Positions 24,326 through 33,924 of a stretch of 35,334 bases of DNA are shown here, one piece after another (position 1 is the first letter of the stretch; each line of letters opens with the position of its first letter). This DNA is from Flavobacteriaceae bacterium. Lineage in GTDB: Bacteria > Bacteroidota > Bacteroidia > Flavobacteriales > Flavobacteriaceae. Where the stretch lies: the NCBI GenBank assembly GCA_009827225.1, contig WUAI01000033.1, forward strand, positions 1 to 35,334, written 5' to 3'. A model generated the notes under the pieces. The model was not told where the DNA came from. It did not search any database and saw nothing but the letters and a program-made list of their open reading frames with translations. The position numbers and the translations under genes are program-made.

Positions 24326-26347
24326 ATGAATTCCCTAAATACAGTTATTATCAAGTTTTCGGTTGCGTTGGCTTTAGGCATTGCAACCGCCGCACAATTA
24401 CCTCAGTTCGATTTTTCTTTGCTGAAAATCATCTGGATTCTATTTGCGATTTCGATAGCGGTCATGCTATTGCATAGAAAAAAACTCCGCTCTCCGACAG
24501 TTTTTGGCTTCTTATTGTTGTTATTCTTTTTTGTATCCGGTGTGGCTATTTATGTTAAAGATGACCCGGCAGTTCGAAGTAATCATTATGTAAGGCATGC
24601 ATCCTATAATGATCAAGCCCTGGTGGAATTAAAGGTGAATCGTGTTCTTCAACCTACACCGTATGAACATCGATATTATAGCGAGATAATATCTATGGAT
24701 AACAGTAAAGTGCATGGAAATATATTGCTGAAAATTAAAAGCACCGGAAGCTACACTTTATTTGAACCCGGTGACCAAATTCTTGTTTACGGAAATCTAG
24801 AATCCATTAAAGACAATTTAAATCCAGATCAATTCGATTATCGAAAATACCTTTCCCATAAAAAGGTATTTGCGGCAATCCGGATCGAGCCGGAACATAT
24901 ATTGAGTTGCAGACCCGGGGATCCCTCAATGATGAATCTTGCGTTCAAAATTCGAAGGTATTTACTAAGGAATCTCGAAAATAGTTCACTGGGAGTTAAG
25001 GAACGGGGTGTTCTTCAGGCTTTGGTGCTTGGCTATCGAGAGGACATTTCGAAAGAAAGTCAGCAAAAATTCGCCGATGCAGGCGCCATTCATATTCTTG
25101 CGGTTTCCGGATTACATGTAGGAGTATTGTTTTTATTTCTGAGCAGGTTATTTTTTCCAGTGACGTATATTCCGCAGGGAAAAAAAATCAGGGCGCTTAT
25201 AATCGTATTGCTTCTTTGGGGATATGCCATAGTTGTGGGAGCCTCTCCATCCGTGGTTCGAGCGGTTACCATGTTCACGTGTTTTGCCATTGCAGAATCG
25301 TTGAATCGACCCACAAACAGTTTCAACACCCTTTTTCTGTCATTCTTCTTCTTACTTTGGATCGAACCCAGATGGCTCTTTCAAGTCGGGTTTCAGATGA
25401 GTTATCTCGCGGTATTTTTCATTATTTGGCTTCAGCCGGCCATCTACAAATTATACCAGCCACGATTCGCCCTGGACCGACTACTATGGGGAATAACTTC
25501 CGTTAGTTTGGCAGCCCAGCTGGGAGTAGCTCCTTTGAGCATCTACTATTTTCATCAATTTCCCGGCTTGTTCCTGCTAACCAATGTGGTCATCATGCCC
25601 TTTATGGCTCTCTTACTAATTTCTGGAATACTGGTGGTAGCGCTAGCCGGGTTACAGTTGCTCCCCACTTTTTTGGCCGAATATTATAACCTCTTTTGTA
25701 ACCTTCTCATTCAATTTATCGAATGGGTTGCCGGACGAGAGCAGTTTATAATTCGAGACATTGCCATTTCCTTCGTTTCCTTATCGATAGGTTATGGTAT
25801 TATCATATTTGCGGGACGCATGTTAGTGCGCCGGAAACGAAAACATCTTTTTTTCTGTCTCGGGTTATGTGTGTTATTAATTTCAGCAGAAAAACAAACC
25901 ATAAATTCAAAAAGGGAAGAGCAACTGATCTTATTTCATAAAACAAAATCCACCCTTCTTGCTCATCAAAAGGATCGTAAGCTGATGATTCATAGTAATT
26001 CCGATTCCACATTGATGGCCAGATACCCAATAAAAAACTATTCAGTAGAAAACAGGATCAAAGACAAAACAATGCTAAACCTTCCTCCCACATTTAAGTT
26101 TCAGCAGGACAGAATATTTTTGGTAGATAGTTTAGGGTTTTATCCGAATCGGGATATTGACGTTGTGATTCTAATCCAAAGCCCGAAGATTCATCTCGAC
26201 CGACTCATCGATTCGCTTCGCCCTGAAATAGTGGTGGCCGATGGCAGCAATTATTTATCATTTATTCATCGATGGAAGATGACCTGCATTCAAAGAAAAA
26301 TCCCTTTCCACTATACCGGTGAAAAGGGAGCATATGTTTTTAAATGA
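24326..26347 (+). CDS. comEC: ComEC/Rec2-family DNA uptake channel protein with degenerate C-terminal domain
   Basis: This 673-residue polytopic membrane protein belongs to the ComEC family, which translocates single-stranded DNA across the inner membrane in natural transformation. The N-terminal helices plus an OB-like DUF4131 segment (about residues 60-200, FEPGDQILVYGNLESI) precede the Competence domain (ILAVSGLHVGVLFLFLSRLFF, VVGASPSVVRAVTMF, FQVGFQMSYLAV). After about residue 515 the remaining ~155 residues resemble the end of a metallo-beta-lactamase fold (DVVILIQSP, RPEIVVADGSN, GEKGAYVF). They contain no HxHxDH and no HHGS, so the metal site appears lost. Confidence 0.9.
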   Translation: MNSLNTVIIKFSVALALGIATAAQLPQFDFSLLKIIWILFAISIAVMLLHRKKLRSPTVFGFLLLLFFFVSGVAIYVKDDPAVRSNHYVRHASYNDQALVELKVNRVLQPTPYEHRYYSEIISMDNSKVHGNILLKIKSTGSYTLFEPGDQILVYGNLESIKDNLNPDQFDYRKYLSHKKVFAAIRIEPEHILSCRPGDPSMMNLAFKIRRYLLRNLENSSLGVKERGVLQALVLGYREDISKESQQKFADAGAIHILAVSGLHVGVLFLFLSRLFFPVTYIPQGKKIRALIIVLLLWGYAIVVGASPSVVRAVTMFTCFAIAESLNRPTNSFNTLFLSFFFLLWIEPRWLFQVGFQMSYLAVFFIIWLQPAIYKLYQPRFALDRLLWGITSVSLAAQLGVAPLSIYYFHQFPGLFLLTNVVIMPFMALLLISGILVVALAGLQLLPTFLAEYYNLFCNLLIQFIEWVAGREQFIIRDIAISFVSLSIGYGIIIFAGRMLVRRKRKHLFFCLGLCVLLISAEKQTINSKREEQLILFHKTKSTLLAHQKDRKLMIHSNSDSTLMARYPIKNYSVENRIKDKTMLNLPPTFKFQQDRIFLVDSLGFYPNRDIDVVILIQSPKIHLDRLIDSLRPEIVVADGSNYLSFIHRWKMTCIQRKIPFHYTGEKGAYVFK

Positions 26348-26358
26348 TCAATTGCTGT

Positions 26359-26895
26359 TTACTCGAAAGTGCCTTTGAAGTTCTCCTGATAGTCTTCCCA
26401 GGCTTCCATGGTGGTTAATGTTTTGTAATCGTCATTGGCTATCATCTTCAGAAAGATCTCCAACTGCTGTGGAGTCTTGTAACCGGGAAGAGCCTGGATC
26501 AATGTACCATCTTCTCCAAAGAAGACAAGACTAGGATATCCTCTCAATTTGAGGGCGTCGGCAAAAAAATGCGTTGCGTTTCTACCCCTTCTTGCCGGTT
26601 GATAATTGGGATTGGTATAGGTAAACCCATTATAGGTGATCTCTTCGGTGCCTTCCGCATTGAACTTCACAGCATAGTAATTCTCATTCACAAAGTCGAT
26701 CACATTCTTATCACCAAAAGTATTCTTATCTAGCAATTTACACGGACCACACCATTTGGTATAAACATCCATAAAAATCTTCTTTGGTTCGTCTTTCTGA
26801 GCTGCCAGTGCCTCATCCATACTCATCCAATTAATTTTTTGAGCTGTGACAGCGGTAGAAATTATTAGTGCTAATAGAAGTAATGTATTTTTCAT
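26359..26895 (-). CDS. Periplasmic thioredoxin-family protein
   Basis: This 178-residue secreted protein has a signal peptide ending near AVTAQ (residue 19) and a thioredoxin fold. The active site is WCGPC (Cys49, Cys52) in FMDVYTKWCGPCK, and the cis-Pro is in LRGYPSLVFF. An insert of about 35 residues between (EEITYNGFTYTNPNYQPARRGRNA) is typical of the DUF255/thioredoxin_7-like periplasmic group in Bacteroidota. It probably reduces or isomerises thiols in periplasmic proteins. It is convergent with comEC (11-nt gap) and separated from the POT gene upstream by a terminator, so it is transcribed alone. Confidence 0.9.
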   Translation of the reverse strand: MKNTLLLLALIISTAVTAQKINWMSMDEALAAQKDEPKKIFMDVYTKWCGPCKLLDKNTFGDKNVIDFVNENYYAVKFNAEGTEEITYNGFTYTNPNYQPARRGRNATHFFADALKLRGYPSLVFFGEDGTLIQALPGYKTPQQLEIFLKMIANDDYKTLTTMEAWEDYQENFKGTFE

Positions 26896-26924
26896 GTATG
26901 GGGTTCTAATGCATTGTAAGTTAA

Positions 26925-26955
26925 CAAAAAACGTTCCAAAAAGGAACGTTTTTTT
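26925..26955 (-). terminator. Bidirectional terminator after the first POT gene
   Basis: A 12-nt A-rich arm AAAAAACGTTCC and its complement GGAACGTTTTTT surround AAAAA. T-runs on both strands make it work in either direction; here it ends the 594-residue POT transporter transcript. Confidence 0.85.
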
Positions 26956-26972
26956 GTCGATTATAGTATGTC

Positions 26973-28757
26973 CTACCTTACTCCGTGCATTAATTTTTTG
27001 AGCACCGGGTTCAATAGTATAGATATGACTCCGACCGCAATCGGAATGATGGTGAAGATCAGGAAGAAGGTACTTAGCGAGTATGCTTCGGAAATTTTAT
27101 CGATCATTCCACCCATCGTACCTGCCGCTTTCTGACCCACCGCGATGGCGAGATACCACACTCCAAACATAAACCCGATCATTCTTGCAGGCACCAGTTT
27201 ACTGAGGTATGAAAGTCCAACTGGAGATAAACACAATTCTCCCATGGTATGTAGGAGATAGGCAAGTATTAAAAATATCATACTAACCGATGCTGTTTTT
27301 GCCCCTTGAGGAATATCACCTGTTCCGTAAGATAACACTGCAAAACCTAAGCCCAACAGGATGAGTCCCAGTCCGTATTTCATGGCAGCGCTGGGATTGT
27401 ATTTGCTTTCCCACCATTTTGAGAACAGTGGAGCCAGGGTAATGATAAAGAAGGAGTTTAAAATTCCAAACCAAGTGGCATCTACCTCGTTTCCTTCCTG
27501 TGAAAATTTATCGATAAGCCTGAAAATAACAAGGAACCATAAACCGGCAAATGCTATTGCCAGTACAATGTTTGACATCCCGATTCTAGAAAATGTTTTC
27601 TTGGCCAGAAGATACAACACCCAGGTAATCACAATAAGTGGTACAGTCGTAAGCAAGGCATCAACAATCTTAAATATCATCGCCGAATTTCCTACCAGAT
27701 CCCTGTTCGTGTAGTCCCTCGCAAATAAGGTCATTGACCCGAGGGATTGTTCAAAAAATGCAAAGAAGAATACGGTAAACAACCCGAAGATGGAGACGGC
27801 AATAATTCGATCTCTAACGATTGGAATATATCGTGCTACACGAGTCACCAAAAGAGCAAGGAATAGTACCAGTGCTATTAATACAACTGTATTGGAGCCC
27901 GACAGTCCTCCCAGTTCGAATGGCAATAGATTGATATTCCCAATTTTCTCCAAAGGATCATTGAATAAATATAACAATCCGCCCACCGCAGCTAGTATCA
28001 TCAATATCTTGTCGAACATGGTAAAAGGATTCAATTTCTCCGCAACTGCGTCTGCATCATGTTCGGCAGGGCTCTCTTCATTAATATTTTGCGGTAATTC
28101 TACCTCATGAACCTTGGATGGTTTGGCACCGATATTTCCGAAGAGATTCTTAGCCAGCCAAAACTGGAGCATTCCCAGCATCATAAAGATACCTGCTAAT
28201 CCGAAGCCCCACGACCATCCATAGTTTTCCGCCAGGTAACCACAAAGCATCATTCCGAAAAAGGCTCCTGCATTTACACCCATATAGAAAATCGTATACG
28301 CCCCATCTTTCTTGGATTCCTTGCCTTTATACATTTCTGAAATGATCGAGGTAATATTAGGCTTAAAGAATCCTGTCCCGATTACAAGTAGTGCCAGACC
28401 GGCATAAAATGAAACGGTAGTTTCCAACGCCATGGAGGCATGGCCCAGGGTCATTATCAAACAACCGATAACCACGGCGATTCGGTATCCCGTGATCTTG
28501 TCGGCAATCCATCCTCCGATAATTGGAGTCAAATAAAGCAAAGATGCATAGGTCCCAATGAGTGCTAGCGCATTTTCCCTGGCCCAACCCCAGCCCGGAT
28601 TATCGTCCACCAAGGGTGCGGTTAAGAAGATCACCAATAGGATTCTCATTCCGTAGAAAGAGAAACGTTCCCACATTTCAGTAAAGAATAATACAAACAA
28701 TCCTGCCGGATGTCCGATCACCTTATCCTTAAATAAATTTTCAATATCAGTATTCAT
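26973..28757 (-). CDS. Proton-dependent oligopeptide transporter (POT/PTR2), 14-helix form
   Basis: This 594-residue major-facilitator transporter imports di- and tripeptides with protons. The N-terminal signature FFTEMWERFSFYGMR contains the ExxER-like proton-coupling residues, and the PTR2 signature FYMGVNAGAF is present. GELCLSPVGLSYLSKLVP lies in the C-terminal half. After helix 6 comes a long hydrophilic loop (about residues 210-245), then two extra hydrophobic segments, ILMILAAVGGLLYLF and NTVVLIALVLFLALLV, before the second bundle. This matches the 14-helix bacterial POT form. It is preceded by a second, shorter POT gene on the same strand. Confidence 0.93.
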   Translation of the reverse strand: MNTDIENLFKDKVIGHPAGLFVLFFTEMWERFSFYGMRILLVIFLTAPLVDDNPGWGWARENALALIGTYASLLYLTPIIGGWIADKITGYRIAVVIGCLIMTLGHASMALETTVSFYAGLALLVIGTGFFKPNITSIISEMYKGKESKKDGAYTIFYMGVNAGAFFGMMLCGYLAENYGWSWGFGLAGIFMMLGMLQFWLAKNLFGNIGAKPSKVHEVELPQNINEESPAEHDADAVAEKLNPFTMFDKILMILAAVGGLLYLFNDPLEKIGNINLLPFELGGLSGSNTVVLIALVLFLALLVTRVARYIPIVRDRIIAVSIFGLFTVFFFAFFEQSLGSMTLFARDYTNRDLVGNSAMIFKIVDALLTTVPLIVITWVLYLLAKKTFSRIGMSNIVLAIAFAGLWFLVIFRLIDKFSQEGNEVDATWFGILNSFFIITLAPLFSKWWESKYNPSAAMKYGLGLILLGLGFAVLSYGTGDIPQGAKTASVSMIFLILAYLLHTMGELCLSPVGLSYLSKLVPARMIGFMFGVWYLAIAVGQKAAGTMGGMIDKISEAYSLSTFFLIFTIIPIAVGVISILLNPVLKKLMHGVR

Positions 28758-28789
28758 AAAGGAGAGTTTTGGTTAGAGTATGTATACAA

Positions 28790-28817
28790 CAAAGCCTTAT
28801 AAAATTATAAGGCTTTG
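28790..28817. terminator. Perfect hairpin between the two POT genes
   Basis: CAAAGCCTTATAA (28790-28802) and TTATAAGGCTTTG (28805-28817) are perfectly complementary over 13 bp around a 2-nt loop. It lies just after the stop of the 462-residue POT gene. The following T-run is weak (TTGTTGT on the minus strand), so it may be a partial terminator or an mRNA-stabilising stem. Confidence 0.6.
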
Positions 28818-28826
28818 AGGATTTTA

Positions 28827-30215
28827 TTATTGATTGTCTGCTAATTCGAATCCTTCCGCTTCATCATATTTCATATCTCTTTCATTGTCTTCGGCTCCAT
28901 GCGTAAGGTTTTCAAGTTTCTTTCTGAACAGCAATACGATCGCTCCAAAGGCTACACAGAATACAGCAATTCCCGTAAATACAGTGAACTCCCCAAAATT
29001 GGAAGCAGATTCACCCAGAAGTCCGGCCAGTTTATTTCCTAATCCGGTCATGGCAAAATATACCCCCATCATGATCGAAGCGTACTTTATCGGAGCCAAC
29101 TTGGTAATATAAGAAAGGGCCACAGGTGAAATACAGAGTTCACCAATTGTATGGAACAAATACGCCAATACTAACCAGTACATGGCAGAAGCTCCTGTAC
29201 TATTGAACTCTGCTGATGCAGCCGACATAAAGAAGAATCCGGTACCCATAATAATCAACCCTATGATCATCTTAAACAAGGAAGTGGACAATTTGCCTTT
29301 CAGCTTTCTCTTTGCCCAATACAAGGCCACTGAAGTTCCCAGGAATATGATAAACATAGCATTTAGAGACTGGAACCAGGACGCCGGAACTTCCCAACCT
29401 AACAACATACGGTTGGTGTTTTCCTTCGCGTAAATATTCATAAGTCCCCCGGCCTGCTCAAAGGCTCCCCAAAATACAATTACAAGTAAGAATGAAATAA
29501 AGAGAACAATGATACGGTCTTTCTCCACTTTAGTAAGCGGACGTTTCATCGCTTCTTTTTCTTCTGTATTTTCTGAAGCACCCAGGAAGTTACCCACATG
29601 TTTCAGGTGTTTTTGTCCTACGAGGTATTGAATTAGACCCAATGCCATTCCAATTCCTGCTAACCCGAATCCATAATGCCATCCATGAACCTCTCCAACA
29701 TAACCCACGATCAAACTGGAAAGGAAGGCTCCAATGTTGATTCCGATATAGAAAATAGTAAACCCTTTATCTCTTCGAATATCACCTTGCTCGTATAAGC
29801 CACCCACCATGGTAGAAATATTTGGTTTCAACATACCTACACCTAAAATGATCAATCCGAGTCCGGAATAGAAGGCCCACATTTCCTCTACTGCGAGTAT
29901 ACTGTGTCCCATAACCAGAAGAATTCCACCATAGAGAACTGATTTTTTCTGCCCCAGTATCTTATCGGCAATCCATCCACCGGGAATAGAAGCGACATAT
30001 ACCAACATGGTGTACCATCCATACAATGCCAACGCTTCTCCATTGGTCCAACCTAAACCGGCATTGTCGATGTCGGTTTGAGCCACAAGATATAGCACCA
30101 AAATGGCTCGCATTCCGTAGTAAGAAAAACGTTCCCACATTTCTGTAAAGAAAAGGACATACAAACCTACGGGATGCCCAAAGAGTTGTTTCTGATTTTT
30201 TAAAGCAGTTGACAT
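28827..30215 (-). CDS. Proton-dependent oligopeptide transporter (POT/PTR2), short form
   Basis: This 462-residue peptide/proton symporter is a paralogue of the downstream POT protein. It shares FFTEMWERFSYYGMR, FYIGINIGAFLSS and GELCISPVALSYITKLAP. The linker between bundles (GASENTEEKEAMKRPLTKVEKDR) leads directly to the next bundle, without the two extra helices seen in its neighbour, so this is probably a 12-helix form. The acidic C-terminal tail is cytoplasmic. The gene begins 34 nt after the DPP-IV-type peptidase stop and is likely co-transcribed with it, coupling dipeptide release to uptake. Confidence 0.93.
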   Translation of the reverse strand: MSTALKNQKQLFGHPVGLYVLFFTEMWERFSYYGMRAILVLYLVAQTDIDNAGLGWTNGEALALYGWYTMLVYVASIPGGWIADKILGQKKSVLYGGILLVMGHSILAVEEMWAFYSGLGLIILGVGMLKPNISTMVGGLYEQGDIRRDKGFTIFYIGINIGAFLSSLIVGYVGEVHGWHYGFGLAGIGMALGLIQYLVGQKHLKHVGNFLGASENTEEKEAMKRPLTKVEKDRIIVLFISFLLVIVFWGAFEQAGGLMNIYAKENTNRMLLGWEVPASWFQSLNAMFIIFLGTSVALYWAKRKLKGKLSTSLFKMIIGLIIMGTGFFFMSAASAEFNSTGASAMYWLVLAYLFHTIGELCISPVALSYITKLAPIKYASIMMGVYFAMTGLGNKLAGLLGESASNFGEFTVFTGIAVFCVAFGAIVLLFRKKLENLTHGAEDNERDMKYDEAEGFELADNQ

Positions 30216-30249
30216 ATTAATAAGTGTTAGTTAATATTTGTTTAGTGAT

Positions 30250-32463
30250 TTAGTTTTTAATTTCCAAAAGAGTGCTTTCGGGCTTCCCCAAGCTTTCCTT
30301 TACAAATTTGGTCATCTTGCTGAAGAGATGAAGACGTGTGTTACCGCCATAAATTCCATGGTTCTTATCGGGATAGATCATCCATTCGAAATCTTTATTG
30401 GCTTGTACCAAAGCTTCCACCAGACGGGTTGTGTTTTGTACATGAACGTTATCGTCTGCACTTCCGTGAACCAGCAGGAAATCTCCTTTCAATTTATCCA
30501 CGTGCGTGATGGGAGAATTGTTATCGTAGCCGTCAGGATTTTCCTGAGGGGTTTGCATATAGCGCTCTGTATAAATAGTATCATAAAAACGCCAGCTACT
30601 CACCGGTGCGACAGCAATCGCCATGGAGAAGGTATCGGCACCCTGGAACAAACAATTGGAAGACATAAAGCCTCCATAGCTCCAACCCCAGATACCAATA
30701 CGGTCTTCATCGATGTAAGACAACTTACCAAGCTCTTGCGCAGCCGCTATCTGGTCTTCTACCTCATATTTCCCAAGTTCCAGCTGGGTCATCTTTTTGA
30801 AATCTCTTCCTTTCAATCCTGTTCCACGACCGTCCACACAGGCAATAATAAAGCCTTCCTGAGCCAACATTTGGTGCCAGTAATCATTGGATCCACCCCA
30901 ACGATTGGCCACCTGTTGTGAACCAGGGCCTGAGTATTGATACATGAATAATGGATATTCTTTGTTAGGATCGAAATCGGCAGGTTTGATCATATACATG
31001 TTCAACTCCTCTCCATTGACTGAGATGGTCGAAAATTCTTTCTTAGAAGTTTTATATCCCGCCACTTTCTCTTTCAATGCCGAATTGTTCTTTATTTCCC
31101 TTACCTCATTCCCTGTTAATGCCTCTTTCAAAGAAAACACATAAGGAGTTTCGGTATTGGAGAAGGTATTGATGAAATACGTATAATCCGAACTAAAGGA
31201 AGCACTGCTTTGGCCGTCCCCTTTGGACAGTTTCACTTTGTTTCTACCGGTATTACTGATGGAGTAGACATCGCGATTGATATTGCCATTTTCAGTACTT
31301 TGATAATATACGCGACCAGTCTTTGGATCAAAACCGTAGTAACGGGTAACTTCCCATTCTCCCTTGGTAACCTGGTTGATCAACTTACCGTTTTTGTCAT
31401 AATGGTAAATATGGTTCCAACCATCCTTTTCACTTGTCCAAATAAAACTATTGTCATTTAGGAAGGTTAAATCGTCGGTCACATCCACGTAAGCATCATC
31501 TTTTTCCTGATGGATCAAAGTCGTTTTAGTGGTATTGGCATTTACAAAAACTAAATCCAATATGTTCTGATGCCTGTTGGAAAGCTGGGCACTCAATACA
31601 TTAGGATCGTTGGTCCACTTAATTCGCGGAATGTAATAGCTGTTATACGCTGAAACATCTACTTCCTGCATTCCCGCTGTTTTCAAATCATAAAGATGCA
31701 AAGACACGATAGCATTCTTCTCACCAGCCTTTGGATATTTGAAAACCTGTTGGGTTTGATAAAGATCCTTTCCGTAGATATCCATAGAAAATTCCGGCAC
31801 TGCGGTTTCATCAAAACGGATATACGCGAGCTTGGTTCCGTCTTTATTCCAGTCGAAAGCACGAACAAAGGCAAATTCCTCTTCGTACACCCAGTCGGTA
31901 ATACCATTGATTATCTTGTTCTTTACTCCATCCGTCGTCACCTGAACCACTTCCCCGGTAGCGAGATCCTTGTAGTAAAGGTTGTTATGATACCCGTACG
32001 CGATCTTCGTGCCATCCGCGTTGAATGTAGGCTCCTGAACTTTTTCTTCGGAGAGGCGGGTTAATTCCTTGGAAGCCACGTCGTACACGTAATAAGTTCC
32101 CAATGCCGAACGACGGAACACCTGCTTTAGTTCCGTGGCTATTAATATTTTGGATTCGTCTTCACTAAATTCATAGGACAGGAAAAACTTCACCTCAGGC
32201 AAATCTGCACTATTGAGCAACGTTTGTACCTTTTCCCCACTTTTATAATCATAAACATCAATGGATGAAGTTCCTTGAGATCGATTAAAATTGAGTACCG
32301 AATACTCCTTTCCACTTTTCAACGATCGGAGCACATCCAGCCTTTGCGTTCTAAATGCTCCACCCCATATTTCTTCTAATGTGATGCTTTTTAACTGTGC
32401 TTGAAGAGAAGGAGAGGCAATCATAAGAAATGCCAGCACAGCTATTGAAAGTAGTCTTTTCAA
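30250..32463 (-). CDS. Dipeptidyl-peptidase IV-type S9 peptidase
   Basis: This 737-residue secreted serine peptidase has a signal peptide (about residues 1-22, ending SLQAQ). An eight-bladed DPP-IV N-terminal propeller spans about 35-480, with the double-Glu substrate clamp in VYEEEFAFVRAF. The alpha/beta-hydrolase domain has the nucleophile in GWSYGGFMSS (near residue 594), Asp in VHGSADDNVH and His in YPDKNHGIYGG. DPP-IV removes N-terminal dipeptides, with a preference for Pro or Ala at the second position. With the POT transporters downstream, it forms a peptide-scavenging unit. All catalytic residues are present. Confidence 0.95.
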   Translation of the reverse strand: MKRLLSIAVLAFLMIASPSLQAQLKSITLEEIWGGAFRTQRLDVLRSLKSGKEYSVLNFNRSQGTSSIDVYDYKSGEKVQTLLNSADLPEVKFFLSYEFSEDESKILIATELKQVFRRSALGTYYVYDVASKELTRLSEEKVQEPTFNADGTKIAYGYHNNLYYKDLATGEVVQVTTDGVKNKIINGITDWVYEEEFAFVRAFDWNKDGTKLAYIRFDETAVPEFSMDIYGKDLYQTQQVFKYPKAGEKNAIVSLHLYDLKTAGMQEVDVSAYNSYYIPRIKWTNDPNVLSAQLSNRHQNILDLVFVNANTTKTTLIHQEKDDAYVDVTDDLTFLNDNSFIWTSEKDGWNHIYHYDKNGKLINQVTKGEWEVTRYYGFDPKTGRVYYQSTENGNINRDVYSISNTGRNKVKLSKGDGQSSASFSSDYTYFINTFSNTETPYVFSLKEALTGNEVREIKNNSALKEKVAGYKTSKKEFSTISVNGEELNMYMIKPADFDPNKEYPLFMYQYSGPGSQQVANRWGGSNDYWHQMLAQEGFIIACVDGRGTGLKGRDFKKMTQLELGKYEVEDQIAAAQELGKLSYIDEDRIGIWGWSYGGFMSSNCLFQGADTFSMAIAVAPVSSWRFYDTIYTERYMQTPQENPDGYDNNSPITHVDKLKGDFLLVHGSADDNVHVQNTTRLVEALVQANKDFEWMIYPDKNHGIYGGNTRLHLFSKMTKFVKESLGKPESTLLEIKN

Positions 32464-32559
32464 ATTGTTAAGATTTTATTACGCCAAGTTTACTAAATTT
32501 TCAGCAGAATTCCCCTGTTTTTCTGTTAAATACTTGAAATTTCGGCCTTAAGAAGACTG

Positions 32560-32589
32560 CTTGAAAAATGAGAGATTCGCTTATCTTTG
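32560..32589 (+). promoter_or_regulatory. Promoter for the HMG-CoA reductase gene (CTTG / TATCTTTG)
   Basis: TATCTTTG (32582-32589) matches TAnnTTTG exactly, with TTG at 32561-32563 and an 18-nt spacer, the expected distance for a -33 element. The ATG at 32607 follows after 17 nt. A longer frame starting at 32568 would overlap the promoter. Confidence 0.6.
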
Positions 32590-32606
32590 CGCTAGAATTA
32601 TCATCT

Positions 32607-33923
32607 ATGGGATCAAAGCGCATTTCGGGCTTTTCTAAAAAAACGAAAGCCGAGAAAATCGATTGGCTACTTGAGCATTATCTTGACAATGATCCTGCTT
32701 CAAAGCAAATATTGAAGCAGTACTGGAACGACGATGATAATCTCCAGCGCTTGCATGACGATTTTATAGAAAATACACTCACCAACTATTATCTCCCCTT
32801 TGGTATAGCACCCAACTTCTTAATCAATGGTGAAATTTTTACCATTCCCATGGTGATCGAAGAAAGTTCGGTCGTTGCTGCTGCCAGTAACGCTGCGAAA
32901 TTCTGGTTGGATAGAGGCGGATTCAAGGCCGAGGTGGTGTCTACCATAAAAAGTGGCCAGGTACATTTGAATTACTTCGGAAATGAACAAGATATAAAAG
33001 AGTTCTTTGCCATCGCAAAACCGATAATGATTGAAGGAATAGCTGACATCCAAAAGAACATGAAGCGTCGTGGTGGTGGCCTGTTGGACATTCGATTGAT
33101 CAATAAAAGTGAGGCGCTCGAAGGATATTATGAATTGGATTGCACCTTCGAAACCCTGGATGCCATGGGCGCGAATTTTATCAACAGCTGCCTGGAATCC
33201 TTAGCAAGAACCTTCGAAAATGCAGCCCAGAATCATTCGGTTTTTATCGAACACAACAGCTTTCCGGAAATAGTGATGAGCATACTGTCCAATTATGTCC
33301 CGGGATGCCTGGTAAAGGCTGAAGTAAGTTGCTCCCTGGAAATGCTCGATCAGCCCGATATTGAAGGAAAAGAATTCGCTGACAAATTCATTCGGGCGGT
33401 TCAAATTGCGGAAAACGAAACCAAGCGCGCCGTAACCCACAATAAAGGCATCATGAATGGTGTGGATGCCGTTGTGGTGGCCACCGGTAATGACTTTAGA
33501 GCAGTGGAAGCGGGAGTGCATGCCTATGCTTCAAGAGATGGACGCTATAGCAGTTTAACTCACGCAAAATTAGAAGGTGATCAATTTAAATTTTGGATCG
33601 AGATCCCATTGGCCCTGGGAACCGTTGGTGGTCTCACCTCTTTGCATCCTCTGGTAAAGCTTGCGTTCCAGATTTTACAACGACCTAATGCGGAGTCTCT
33701 GATGAAAATTGTAGCCGTGGCCGGACTGGCACAAAATTTTGCTGCCCTGCGTTCCCTGGTTACTACCGGTATTCAGAAAGGCCATATGAAAATGCATTTG
33801 ATGAATATTCTCAACCAGCTTGATGTGAGTGCCGAAGAAAAGTCCCGTGCCGTAGAGCATTTCAAAAACCATACAGTTTCACACAGCGCGGTAGTCTCGT
33901 TTGTGGAAGAACATCGACGATAA
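32607..33923 (+). CDS. Hydroxymethylglutaryl-CoA reductase (class II type)
   Basis: This 438-residue enzyme interconverts HMG-CoA and mevalonate. The motif set is that of bacterial class II reductases: IPMVIEESSVVAAAS with catalytic Glu85/86, KGIMNGVDAVVVATGNDFRAVEA (Lys and Asp), and LALGTVGGLTSLHP. The C-terminal flexible segment HTVSHSAVV carries the catalytic His. The class II members studied are named degradative in databases, but many bacteria use the type for isoprenoid synthesis. The adjacent GHMP kinase favours that here. I chose the start at MGSKRISGFSKK, downstream of the promoter. Confidence 0.93.
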   Translation: MGSKRISGFSKKTKAEKIDWLLEHYLDNDPASKQILKQYWNDDDNLQRLHDDFIENTLTNYYLPFGIAPNFLINGEIFTIPMVIEESSVVAAASNAAKFWLDRGGFKAEVVSTIKSGQVHLNYFGNEQDIKEFFAIAKPIMIEGIADIQKNMKRRGGGLLDIRLINKSEALEGYYELDCTFETLDAMGANFINSCLESLARTFENAAQNHSVFIEHNSFPEIVMSILSNYVPGCLVKAEVSCSLEMLDQPDIEGKEFADKFIRAVQIAENETKRAVTHNKGIMNGVDAVVVATGNDFRAVEAGVHAYASRDGRYSSLTHAKLEGDQFKFWIEIPLALGTVGGLTSLHPLVKLAFQILQRPNAESLMKIVAVAGLAQNFAALRSLVTTGIQKGHMKMHLMNILNQLDVSAEEKSRAVEHFKNHTVSHSAVVSFVEEHRR

Positions 33924-33924
33924 A

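Noticed and set aside
30238-30921. 227-codon plus-strand frame opposite the DPP-IV peptidase
   Set aside because: It covers the catalytic domain of the peptidase in antisense, and the peptidase evidence is decisive.
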